Shown: piece after piece, positions 1 to 11,100 of the stretch
How the letters are laid out: each line of letters starts with the position of its first letter
How positions within the stretch are numbered: the stretch's first letter is position 1
Assembly: GCA_027600665.1 (NCBI GenBank)
Contig: JADGJL010000048.1
Span: 1-51,381, forward strand
From: Irineochytrium annulatum
Taxonomy: Eukaryota > Chytridiomycota > Chytridiomycetes > Chytridiales > Chytridiaceae
Direction: 5' to 3'
DNA: 51,381 bases
Translations under genes and position numbers: made by a program
Notes under the pieces: model-generated
Seen by the model: only the letters and a program-made list of their open reading frames with translations
Told to the model about the DNA's origin: nothing
The model's database searches: none

Positions 1-126
1 GGTCAGATGGGAGTGGGGACAAAACTCACTCAGCATCGCGCCGACGAGGGTGCACCACTGCATGCCGCCGCCGATGTATCCGAGCCAGCAGACATCGAAG
101 GGTGGGTAGACGACTTCAGGGGCCAT
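1..126 (-). CDS. 5' end of a minus-strand gene cut by the window edge
   Basis: A first exon can be read from the ATG at 126 down to 30, where a consensus donor (GTGAGT on the minus strand, 24-29) follows. It encodes about 32 residues beginning MAPEVVYPPFDVCWLGYIGG, with an aromatic and hydrophobic start that looks like the lead into a first membrane helix. The rest lies outside the window. The codons are GC-rich at the third position, as in the neighbouring real genes. I do not recognise the family. A multi-pass membrane protein is a guess from the hydrophobic stretch only. Confidence 0.4.
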   Translation of the reverse strand, partial: MAPEVVYPPFDVCWLGYIGGGMQWCTLVGAMLSEFCPHSHLT

Positions 127-1326
127 CGTCGCGTTGGAGCTCATCGTTGGCCGCTTCTCTCAGGTGTGGCTCGTTGAGCGAGGTAGCGAGGTTGTAGATT
201 GGGCCGCGACGGAGACGGAAGAGGGAGAAGTTGCAAGATGTAGCTCTCCGGCAGAGGGGAGATGGACCGGCCGTTAACACAGAGAGAAGAATGGTGGTGA
301 GCTAGCAAGTCCGCGGAGGCGCCATTGTTCGTGATGTTCATCGAGTCGCGACCTCGACCGCATCGGCGGCATCTCTGATTTGCATAGGGATTTCCACCGT
401 GACCGGAATCCTATCAGCAACGAGCGAGCTTCCAATTGAACAAATTGGGACATGGACGGGAACATGACCTGAGGCGAACGTGGTCGCATGGAGGGTTGCA
501 TTGTTCGCCGATGTCCGCGGATGTCCGCGGATGCTCGAGCGTGACGAACACAGATAGACGCGTCCGGACTCGCTTACGGGCAAGCATATCGTTATATATC
601 GTATATCGTATATGCAAGGACTTCACTTCTGTCCTTGTCCGATCGTCCAACTTCGTCCGAAGAAACCCGCCGCCATCTGAGCTTTTTCATTGATATTAAG
701 CCAGCTAACATCAAGGGTTGTGTGTGGCTGGTCAAATAAATCAGGCAGAGGTGGCTTCACGGGACAGTGTGCAAGCCGCCAAGTTCCTTTGGTCCGCGAC
801 CTCGTAGAAAAGCGACGCTCGCCGGAAGGATAAATCCGTCGCGGCCCCGATAATGTGCAACGGTCAGTCCTCTGTTGTCGTCATATCCATATCCCGTTGG
901 GCATCTTTGGGCATGGGGGTCGCTTGTCCCACATCCTGAAAGCAAATCCCTTAGCTTCATCCCTCAACCAATCGTCTGCCGACTTTGCTTCTACCCCTTT
1001 TGCTTCTCATATCCCACCTTCCCGTCCACCACCATCACAAAGCGACACCAAAAACTGTTGGCGTCCAACCACCTCGTCAGAAAAAAGTAGAGCACCAACC
1101 AACCAACCGGGACCCGGGGGGGAGCCAAGATTTTGTTCTCGGGCCAGCCAGCCGCCAGCGCAGTCGCGGAGACCCAGACCCTTCGGATTTTTGCCCTCTG
1201 CTTCACCGTCTGATTCAATCAATCCACTTGCCCTTGAACGCCATCTCGACGCCCACCACCCCTTAAAAGGCGACCAGCGACCTTGCACCGCCCCCTCCCC
1301 ATCCCCTCATCCCCTTTCTACCAACA
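127..1326. other. Intergenic region upstream of the MFS gene
   Basis: I see no convincing gene here. Open frames on both strands have mixed composition and no family signature. A 10-base direct repeat (ATGTCCGCGG, twice) sits at 511-530, and an ATATCGT-type repeat at about 585-615. The last 300 bases are C-rich and poor in ATG, as expected for a fungal promoter and 5' leader of the gene starting at 1327. Confidence 0.5.
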
Positions 1327-3837
1327 ATGGGCCTGAAGGAAGCTATCATCAAGGTGTGTGTGTGTGAGCGTGTGAGCGTGTGTGTCCTGGACAGGACGGA
1401 TGCTCAGCAGGCATTCCGTCCCGGGATGGGGATGCGGGGTCGGATTTGGGTTGGTAGCTCCGTCGAGGATGCGCGCGAAGCGTCAGGACTATGGGCGGAT
1501 GGGGCGGAGCAAATGGGGAGCCGACCTCGCAGGCTACGCGGCCTCGGGCCGCACCACGGGCCACGGGCCGCGGTGGGAGTTGGCCGTCCGGCGACGGAGG
1601 CCGCGGGTGCGCACTGGGGGGACGCCACCAGCCAGCGGTGGATGGTGGCGGTGGGTGCAGACGTTGGTCTGGGCTCATGTCAGCATGTCAGCAAGTGGGG
1701 TGTGGCGTCGTACAGGATGCCAACAAGGCTTTTCCCCTCCTTCCTCAAACCCGACAGTTTCTAACCTTCCCTTCCCTTCTCTCCCTTCTCTTAACAAAAA
1801 CAGCACTACTCGGTCACGACCCACGTCAGGACCGAGCAGCAGATCGAGAACGAGCGATGGCTCATCAAGGGCGTTGTCCCGTTCTCGCGATGGCTCCTCT
1901 TCCCCGCCGCGTTGTTGATTCAGGTAAACTTACAAAGGGCCAGAAGGAGGTTGTAAAAAGCGAGATATCTGACTTTCTTTTTTTTCTCACATCAACAGCT
2001 GTGCTGCGGGTCCCTGTACGCATTCTCGGGTTACAACACGCCGATTGAGACCGCCATTTACGGCCCCAACGATCTCGTTGACAGGGCTATTGCCGTCAAC
2101 ACCTTCTACATTGCTGTCGGTGAGTAAAAAAAAAAAGATTCCTTTTTTACATGCCATGCTGCCGGGGGAACTCTGCCTCTTCGCAGCGCTCGATTTTGCA
2201 ACACTCGCTAACCTTTCCGTGCCCCTTCCTCCCCAAACAGCTGTCTTCGGTTGCACCGCCGCCATCCTCGGCCCCTGGCTGGAGCGCGCCGGCCCCTTCC
2301 GCGGCGCCCTCCTCGGCGCGGTCCTCTTCTACGCTGGCAACCTCATCGCCGCCCTCGGCGTCGGCGTCAAGTCCATCGCTGTTGTCTACATTGGCTACGG
2401 TTTCATCGGCGGCATGGGCCTGGGTATCGCCTACATCGCCCCCGTCTCCCCGCTCCAGAAGTGGTTCCCGGAGCTCCGCGGCTTGGCCGCCGGCGTCGCC
2501 GTCTGCGGTTTCGGCGGTGGCAGCATCATCGCCCCCTACACGCAGAAGCTGCTCATCGGGACCAACTACGCCAAGATGGGCGAGGTCGGCAAGAACCTCG
2601 GCGTCCCTCTCACGTTCATCATCCTCGGCACGTGCTACTTTGTCCTCATGTTCGCCGCCGCCGTCGTCCTCAGGATGCCGCCGCCGGGCTACTCCGTCAA
2701 CGGCATCAACATCGAGACCATCAAGGGCGCCGAGACCCACTCCGAGTTCCTGAAGGCGAGCGAGAAGAAGGCGGGCGACGTCGCCGTTGTGGAGGAGAAT
2801 GTCACGGCCGCCGAGATCGTTGACGTCCCCGCCGCTGGGACGGACGCCGCCGTCACCGCGCCCGGGTTCGGCATGACGCTGTGGGAGTCGCTCACGTCGA
2901 AGGAGTTCATCCTGATGTAAGCTTCCTTTGATGCCTTTTTTTTTTCCTTATTTACTTCAATCGCTGACTCTCCCTTTCAGGTACTTCATGTTCTTCTGCT
3001 CCCAGATCACAGGTCTTCTCATCATCTCCAAGATGCAGCAGGTTTGTATTTTTCTTTCCCCTCTTATTTTCCCACCTACACGTTGCTAAAATCTCCACCC
3101 AACAGATCACCGTCAACCAGTTCGGCAAGTCGGCCGATGAAGGTGTTCTCATTAACGCCCTCCTCGGCGGCTCCAACCTCCTCGGCCGTCTCGCCGTCCC
3201 CCTCCTGACGGATCTCACGAAGTCCCGCAAGGCCCTCTTCGTGACCTCAACCCTCTGCCAGCTTGCTCTCCTCGCCTCGCTCCCCGCCACGATCGCCTCC
3301 CAAACCTACTGGGCCTTCCTCTTCTGCTGCAACTTCATCGCCTTCTTCTACGGCGCTGGGTTCGGCATCATCCCGGCCTACCTCGCCGACCAATTCGGCT
3401 CCAAGAACGTCGGCGCCACCCACGGCGTCATCCTCACGGCCTGGGCCGCCGCCGGCGTCTGCGGCGCCCTCGTCTTCACGACCGTCTACTCCAGCAACCT
3501 CAACTCGGTCTACTACATCGACGCCGGCGCGACCAAGAAAACCTACCACCCGCCGTCGGCCGTCTACCACGTCTACGACACGAACTTCAGGTGGATCCTT
3601 GCCTTTGTCGCCGTCGGCGTCATCCTGGCTTGCGCCGTGCCCGCCGACATCAGGGACAGGAAGCTGCCCAAGGTCGAGGGCGAGTGGTTCAGGATCAGGG
3701 CCTTTGGCAGGATGATCAGGGTCATCAAGGGCAGGCCTGTGATCGTGAGCAGGGAGCAGGAGAGGGAGGAGTGGGCCGCCTTCCTGATGAACAGGGAGAA
3801 GGTCGTTGCCGTTGAGGAGAAGAAGGCCGAGGCTTAA
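1327..3837 (+). CDS. MFS transporter, oxalate/formate antiporter (OFA)-like
   Basis: This is a plasma- or organelle-membrane carrier for a small carboxylate or other anion; the substrate is inferred from family only. Six exons join in phase: 1327-1353, 1804-1923, 1999-2119, 2241-2916, 2981-3041 and 3106-3837, giving about 578 residues. About twelve hydrophobic helices are visible in two six-helix halves. The middle loop (about residues 275-320) is hydrophilic and rich in Ala, Glu and Thr. OFA-type signatures include the Gly-rich stretch GFGGGSIIAPYTQKLL in the first half and a GAGFGIIPAYLADQFGSKNV segment in the second, followed by a helix of the GVILTAWAAAGV type. The C-terminus is Lys/Glu-rich and cytosolic-looking. 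The start at 1327 gives a short first exon before a GT-repeat donor. The first intron (about 450 nt) is unusually long for this locus. Confidence 0.85.
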
Positions 3838-4896
3838 AGAACCCCGTCTTTTGGAGGTGTTCGTCTTTTTTTTTCTCCTTTTTCATCCCTTAACTCTCAT
3901 CAGCCGGTGGCGTGTCTTCGATTTTGAACGTGAGACCGCGACTTCCTATTTTTCCCCTTACTTCCCTCATTTGGACAATTTCTCCCCTCTTATTAAAAAT
4001 CGCCTTGGCCGCTGGAAAAGCGACGAGTCGTGACGTGAACATCCTTATCTGGTTTCCTTCATTTTTCTTTCAACTGTGATTTATTGCTGAATGGCTTTGT
4101 CTTGTTTACACTATTGCGCTTGTCAAATAGCACCATATGAGAAATAAACAATTCATCCGTTACTGTCCTTCATATTTTATGGCTGATGGAGCGCGTATGT
4201 GATTATATGACAACAGTGAAGCCGCTCTTATACGCGGGCATGTCGGATATGAGTCGACTTCCATTTTTGTTATTTGGATACTCATCGGTCGCCAAATACT
4301 CCTGCAACCACCAAGGGACTGCAAAAAATAACTAAGAATTGAAAATGATAAGAGGAGTGGAGGGGGATGAGGTATGCGAGCGGTTTGCAAGGTGTCGGAC
4401 ACATATTAATATATCATACCATCACGCGCAGCGACGTAAGCAATTGATGAAGACAAAAACCAAAAGCCTCAACGGCTACGGCGCCGTGCCAGCGCTCAAA
4501 ATCCGTCCACCCATGCCTCGATCGCGCATCGAGCGTCCATTCGGCATGTGTTGACCTCTGCCTGAAGACCACGTTAACGGCCAGGTTCCATCACTTCAAT
4601 GACGCTATATGGTGGAGCGAGGTTTTGTGAAGGCATGTAAACAAAGCAGTGATAAAGAACTGGCGCATCTTTACTCTTTACGACTCCCACTTAAAAATAA
4701 GCAATGCTAAAATAATAATGCCAACGATTGATTATGGAGAAGCACACGCTCTAAAACCAATAAAGAAGTGAAAGCGACATGCGATGGTCGGAGTGGCAAC
4801 GGGCGGAGCAATAAGGAAAGGGAAAGATTAGTGCGAGAAAGAAGAGCAAGGCCAACAGTTCAAAGTCACGCTACCGTCTCACAGTGTACCCTCGCA
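3838..4896. other. Intergenic region between convergent genes
   Basis: This is the shared 3' region of the MFS gene (+) and the Msp1 gene (-). It is AT-richer than the flanks, and its open frames are short and without family features. AATAAA-like sequences at about 4142 and on the opposite strand could serve for polyadenylation. I see no gene in it. Confidence 0.5.
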
Positions 4897-6183
4897 CTAA
4901 TCCAAATCCAACCCATCCAGCATTCCATCCCGTCCTTTACTCGCTCCCTGTCCCGTCAACTCCCCCGCGAAAAAGTCCGTAACCCTCAGAGCCCTAACCG
5001 ACAGCTCTCCCGGATCCACATCCCTGACGCCAAGCCCCTCGCCCCCATTCTCCTTATCTTCCCGCCTTCTTTCCTCCAAATTCCCCCGAATCGCCTCCCT
5101 AACGGGCACCATCGCTGCGTTCCGGCACAACTCCTTCAAGTCCGACCCGCTGAACCCCTCCGTCCTTCTCAATAGCTCCGCCATATCGAACCCGTCCTCC
5201 AGCCTCGACTTGCCCAACAAAATCCGCAACACATTTCGCCGCTGCTCCACGTCCGGCAACCGCACGGCAAACCGCTTCGGCATTCGCCTCAGAATCGCCC
5301 GATCGATATCATTCGGCCGGTTCGTCGCTCCCAACACAACAACCCTCTGCCCCGCGGTGCCCGTCGTCAACCCATCCCAAAGCGCCATGAACTCGGCCTT
5401 CATCATGCTCGTGGCCTCGTGGTCGTTCGATCGCCGCTCGCGAAGAAAGGAATCGATTTCGTCGATGAAGATGATGGTGGGCGAGAGCTTTGCGGCGAGG
5501 GTGAAGACGGCGCGGCAGAGCTTCTGGGACTCGCCGTACCATTTCTCCGTCAAAGTCGAAAGGTGGAGGTTGATGAAGGTCGCGCCGGACTCGTGCGCGA
5601 GGGCGCGGGCGAGGAGGGTTTTGCCGCATCCTTTTTAGCAAAATCGGGTGGGCGGGTTAGTAAAAAGCAGACGGAGCAGTCAGCGCGAAAGCAATAACTT
5701 ACCTGGCGGCCCGTACAGCAACACCCCCTTTGGCGCCCCCAACAACCCGCTGACCTCCTCAAACAGCTTCGGATAACATAGCGGGTAGATCACTGTCTCC
5801 TTTAAGCTGTCGATGATCTCGTCCAACCCTCCGATCTCCTTAAAACCCGTCTTGATGTCCTCTGGGTGGATGACCTCGGTCGCGATGATCTCCTCGTGCT
5901 CGTTCAGGTTCAAGTCCTTGAGCTGGACGCCGAGCCGAGAGAAGATTTTTGAAGATTTCTGCTTCGCCTCTTTGCGCTTCTTGGCGGATGGGTCGAGGTA
6001 GTCCACGGCGTACTGATGTTTGGAGACAGCGAGATGAGGATGCGAGCATGAAGGGGAAGTTGAAGGACAAAACAGAAACGAAATAATTAAACGCACCGAA
6101 ATGCCGTAGTAAAGCGCGACCTGAGTCGCTACGAACATGGCGACTGCGAAGTTGGGAAGCATAGGATTAGATGGGGAACTCAT
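4897..6183 (-). CDS. MSP1: Msp1/ATAD1-type AAA+ ATPase (membrane protein extractase)
   Basis: Msp1/ATAD1 hexamers sit in the outer mitochondrial and peroxisomal membranes and pull out mislocalised tail-anchored proteins using ATP. Three exons join in phase: 6183-6097, 6012-5703 and 5630-4897, giving 376 residues, the usual family length. An N-terminal membrane helix spans about residues 10-27. It is followed by the linker and a domain start resembling the family's IGGLDEIIDSLKETVIYPL block. Walker A (GPPGCGKT) is near 129-136 and is split by intron 2 at its second Gly. A pore-loop segment TEKWYGESQ is near 159-167, Walker B IIFIDEID near 186-193, the arginine-finger region ILRRMPKRF follows, and sensor 2 lies in GFSGSDLKELCRNAA. 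An in-frame ATG lies 54 bases upstream; I chose 6183 because it places the membrane helix at the N-terminus as in homologues. All catalytic motifs are intact. Confidence 0.93.
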
Positions 6184-7002
6184 TGTTTCGCCAATTCCCA
6201 GCAACAGGGAGTTGAAAACGTGCCATCCACCCAACATCACGGTCCCGAAACAATCTTCTATACACCCTCATAGACCAACTACGGCATTTCTTTCCCGAAT
6301 TTGGTCAGCGATGGACCAACATCATCGGCACTCCTGCCCTCACGCCAGCCACACGACCCGTGCATCGTTCCCAAACCCTTCCTACGTCGTCCTGCACCGA
6401 TTCAACGTAATCCACTCCACAATCCCAATCCGGCGGTCCCGCTGCCGCTCGATGCTGCCACCACCACATGATCTTAAAACTAACCATTCAATACAATCGG
6501 CCTCATGACATCCCTTAGCCCACCGCTGGATGACATCCTATAGACGATGAATCCCGACAAATGCCCTTGCTGTCCTTGCTGCCGGTAAGGACTTGGTATG
6601 TATCCGCTGGATTCGAGATTGCACTTTTCGCGGACTTTGACGACCGAAAGGGGACATCGTCATCGGTCCGTCAAATCGCAGCGCAAGCCACCAACGAGGA
6701 CGTTCCTGTTTAAGTGGAACAGGAGCCGATCGCGGTAACTTACAGTTGGTAAATCTCTCGTATTTAATAACTGCATTAAACAATATTATTAGTGAATGTT
6801 ATTATTACCGTCTAAATGTTGTATGTGATCATTGAGCAAGCAAGCCTATCTCCCGCACACCTCACTCGACCAAGTTCACCGATCACCATAGCACTTCAGC
6901 ATTTTCACCCTCAGGCGTTGATGAGAGCGGTGCGCCGCTAGCAGAGGCACTTATAAAACCTTGTCGCTCTCCGTAGCCGTGTCGCCAGGACGAAGATCCT
7001 CA
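6184..7002. other. Intergenic region between Msp1 and Med18
   Basis: This lies upstream of the Msp1 gene and downstream of Med18. A 60-codon minus-strand frame (6305-6487) has some coding character but no family match or supporting splice pattern, so I do not call it. The centre (about 6740-6830) is AT-rich. Confidence 0.4.
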
Positions 7003-8023
7003 TCAGACGACAATCGGCAAATCCACCAACCTGTGCGTAACATTAATTAGTACCAATCTTTTACGTGCGAGACCTTTCGCATTTGCAACCCACCCCTTCA
7101 TCAGCCCGGCAAACCTTGAGACCTCCTCCGCCCTTCTTAGGACGCCCTCCTGTGCCACGCCGTCGCCTTCAACCTCAACCAGCCACCATCCCTGCTCGTC
7201 CTCCACGTCGTCGAACTTCATCACGGTCGCCTCCGAGAGTTTCCGGTGACCGTACGGGAGGTCGTAGAGAAGCGAGACCGTTATTGTGATGGCGCCGTGG
7301 TGGAACCGGTAGCCCTTGCGAAGGTGCGTTGTAGTGAGGCTGACCGTTGACACACACGTTAACTTTAGCGCGTATTGCAGAGGAGGTGGAGGAGAAGTGC
7401 TGTACCGGTATCCAAGCATTTCCATGTAGAGCTCCGCGTCGCCGTTGATGCCGGTCTCGATCGCGACGCGAGTTTTCGCCTTCATATTGGGTTTCAGAGG
7501 TTCCGGTGGGCCGAGATAGAGCATCGTCCTTTCGTTCAAGCGCGGAATTCGTTAGCCTGTGGACTTTGGAAATCGTGGTGGTGCATCAGCTGAGTGATAT
7601 GCCCCAAGAAACGGAAAGATGACGAGAGCATACAAAGAAAGGGAGGGCGAGACGCAGAGATGGAGAACTAAAAAGAGTAACGGAGCAAAACGAGATTCGA
7701 GAAGCTCACCATTTCGTATCATCGCTCTTCAGCAATCCTCCCTTCGGGTCAATCACCGAGCACCTCAACCGTAGCACCGCGTCGCTCTGACCAGGACCGG
7801 CCTTTACTGTCAATACGCGACAGAACGTTAATACTCGCGCTCATTCTCCTGGGAAAGCCCCACCTTCCGGCTCCCAGACGGCCTCGACCTCCATTAGGTT
7901 CGACCGGCCCTCGAACCAGATGAACCCGCAGACGCCGACAATTCTCTCCAGCAGGCGCGGAACCGCGAACGGGCGGATCAGGCCCTGCAGCGAGCACTGG
8001 AAGAGGGCCTGCTGTTGCTGCAT
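7003..8023 (-). CDS. MED18: Mediator complex subunit 18 (Med18/Srb5)
   Basis: Med18 belongs to the Mediator head module and forms a beta-barrel heterodimer with Med20. Four exons join in phase: 8023-7864, 7806-7710, 7528-7406 and 7339-7003, giving 238 residues (human MED18 is 208). Family landmarks occur in order: an N-terminal Q-rich start leading to a CSLQGLI strand, an FIWFEGR segment, the splice-restored YLGPPEP core, and a MEMLGYR / LRKGYRFHHGAI block matching the family's GFR...KGxxFxxG pattern. A final amphipathic helix contains RFAGLMKGWV. The 66-nt third intron is a multiple of three with no stop, so unspliced RNA would also stay open; removing it aligns much better with the family. 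An upstream in-frame ATG at 8077 is an alternative start. The exact C-terminus is less certain because the last 20 residues are not conserved. Confidence 0.85.
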
Positions 8024-8168
8024 TCGACAGATTGAAGTCGACAAGTCCACCTTCTGAACAGATCCACAGCTCCTCATCTTGCGCCGCCCGGCCTCGTTTT
8101 CGTCCCGGGCCCTTGAGCCCTCTTCGCCGCTTCCGAGAGCTTATCTCATTCCGCCAACTCCATTTGAT
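8024..8168. promoter_or_regulatory. Shared promoter gap between divergent Med18 and DHX29 genes
   Basis: Only about 145 bases separate the two start codons, so both genes must be driven from this gap or from within each other's 5' ends. It is pyrimidine-rich on the + strand with no clear TATA box. Whether the two are co-regulated (one gene for transcription, one for translation initiation) is an inference. Confidence 0.5.
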
Positions 8169-11100
8169 ATGGCGAAGAAGAAACCTGCGAAGAGCACCCG
8201 CGGCTACGCGACCACCAGCATCCCGAAGTCAAAGCCGAAGGAGGAGGATGTGGAGGATCCCGCTGAGGAAGGTGTCGTAGCCGCGGACGCTGTCGGCCCC
8301 GCAGTCTTGGCACAGGACACCTGGGAGTCTGCCGCGCCCGATGACGCTGCCGCCCCTACCCCCTCGCCAGCTGTGGAGCATGCTCCCGTCCCACTCCTGG
8401 CGCCGCCACAGGCCCGCTCGGCCGTCCCCGCGCGCGTCGAAGCCGACTTCCGGTCCTCGGCCGCGCGCCGGGCCGCAATCGAGGCCGACCCCACAATTCC
8501 AGCGCTTCGGCTGGACGAGCGGTCGGAGCGGATGCTCTTCGACCTACTGTCGCGGCTGGATTCGAGCAAAGTGGCAGACGGGGTGACGCGCGCGGCCGAG
8601 ATGGTCGTGGAGGGTGGGATGGATGGCGTGAGCGTCGCGGGCAAGCTGTTGGCGACGTGGCTCGGACTCGAGAAATGCGGTGTGGCGGAGGAGTGGGTTA
8701 TGAAAGCGATGGAGGGGAGTGGTGGGATGGCGTTGGGCGATGCGTTGGATTGGGTAAGTGACTACATACTGTTAGACGTTGTGCTCACAATCCATCGTAG
8801 CTGTGCTTCAACATGCCGATGGAGCTGCTACCGGCTGGGTTTACGGACAAGATCACGATGGTTGTGGGTGAGTTGCTCAATTTGCACCTTGGCTCCAGGC
8901 GCTCTTCTCAACATAAGGGATTCCAGGTTGCTGATAGATGTTCACACAGAGGAGTCCATGGCGCCACTCACGTTTACGGCTGCAAAGGGTAAACCAACGG
9001 ATAAGAATCTGGGGGCTTCAGAATTGGAAAGCGTCAAGGTCAGATCACTGTGTACGATTGAGAGCTGATCGTTTTCAAGGCCGAAGAACCTGCTTCAGTG
9101 CCGGCGACGGTTGTCCGCCCAGCTGTGATTGACTCAGCCATTAAGAAACGAATCCTTCTCTACCAGGAAGAAAACGTACGTTCCACTTCTCAATACCACC
9201 ATCTTTCCTCGATAACGTTTGCGTAGGACCCCGCCGATTCCCTCCCCGACACCATGCCCGCCCCTGCGGATCCTCCGCACGTCGAACACGCGCGCCTGAC
9301 GCTCGCGGCTGAGGACTTGAAAGCGCGGGCCTCAGCCGCCAAGCGACGCGGTGGCGCGGGCGATCCGGAAGTGCAGGCGGCGCTGCGGGGTTGCATGACG
9401 AGAATTAGGGATATTGAGGGCGTGAGGGGGTGGGAAAAGATCAAGAGGAAGGCAGAGGTGGAGTATACGAGGCTGTTGATGGAGCGGGCGGGGCGGGGTG
9501 CGGGCGAGGACGAGATGAAGGAGAAGGAGGAGGCGGTGGAGGGGAAGCGAGAGAAAACGAAGGAAGTCGTGGCGAAGAAGAGCAGCACTGAGGATTCAGG
9601 CGGGGCACCGACGGAAGAGGACGATGATGACGACGTGATGGGCGCCATGTTTGACTCGGAGGCTGCGACCGGGACGCCGGCGCCGACAACGACGGAGGCT
9701 GCGGTCGTGCGGTCGATGCCAATCCCGCCGTCGTGGACCGGGGCGACGCCAAAAAACATGCTAAGAGATCACGTGACGAAGCTAGGGAAGGGTATTAAGG
9801 TCAAATTCTCGAGAGCCGCCGCCACGGGTCGCGGCGTCCGGTGTCAGGTGCGGATTGAGGGCGGAAACGTTCCGGGTGTCGCGAGGACGGTCGTGATGGG
9901 AGAAGCCGACAGGTGTGAAACGCTGAAGGAGGCGGAGGAATTTGTGTCGGTTCGTGCCTAGCTTTTCGTTGTTTACTGTTACTAATGGGACCGGTAGACG
10001 CTGGCTATGTTTGAGATGTCTGGCAACTTGCCTTTATATCGATCTCTCCCGCCGGCGTATCGTGATCTTTGGATGGAGCTTCTGGAGAAAAAGGAGACCG
10101 AGGAAGGAAGGGCTGCAAGGGAGGCAGAGGAGAGGCGAATGGCGTTTCTCTCGTCGTTCCAAACGCGGATCGAGGCCGTTGCGACGACGGTAAAGAGGGT
10201 CGCGTCCAAAGCGAAAGGGTCGGATTTCGCCGAGAAGCTTGCAAAGGAAATAAAAAAGGTCGAGGTCGATTCGGCCGAGAGTGGCAGGCTGAAGGCGGAT
10301 TTGGAGAGGCGGATGACGACGGCGGCTTGGCAAGAGTTATTGGTCGTGCGGAAGGGGCTCCCGGTGATGGCAATGCGCGATGACATCGTCAACATCATTG
10401 ATTCGAATCAGGTTGTCATCATCTCCGGCGAAACGGGTTCCGGAAAGAGGTCAGCTATCACTTTGATACCTTTTTTTTTTAAGTTACTATGCAGCACCCA
10501 AATCCCACAATTCATCCTCGAGCACTACATCCTCACCTCCCGCGGCTCCCTCGCGCAGGTTCTGTGCACCCAACCCCGCCGTCTTTCCGCCCTTTCGCTC
10601 GCGAGCCGCGTGAGCGAGGAGATCGGCGACGGCTCCAACCGTGTCGGCGACCCCAACTCCTTAGTTGGCTCCGTCGTCCGGCTCGACGTGCGAACCTCTC
10701 GCTCGACGCGTCTAACCTTCCTCACAACCGGGGTTCTCCTTCGGCGGTTAGAGTCAGACCCGGATCTGGCGGGAGTTAGTCACGTCGTCGTGGACGAGTG
10801 CCACGAGCGTGGAATGGAGACGGATTTTTTGCTCGTCCTCCTCCGGCGCGCGCTGAGGCGCCGGTTGGCCGCCGGTAACGAGTCGTCGCTTAAGGTCATC
10901 CTGATGAGCGCTACGGCGGACGCGGACAGATTTCGGCGGTACTTCGAGCAGGTCGGGATTGACTGCCCGGTCGTGACGGTACCCGGGCGGACCTTTCCCG
11001 TCGAGGCGCTGTACGTCGAGGACGCGGTCGAGCGGTGCGGATATGTGCTGGAGCCAGGGTCAGAGTACGAGATCCGTGCGGGTGTCGAGCGAAGGGATGT

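Noticed and set aside
2147..2740. Long minus-strand open frame opposite the MFS gene
   Set aside because: It is a shadow of the GC-rich third positions of the transporter. Composition is Ala/Gly/Asp/Glu-rich repeats with no family features.
6305..6487. 60-codon minus-strand frame with several Trp residues
   Set aside because: Somewhat protein-like, but there is no family match, no splice context and no second exon, so it cannot be supported.
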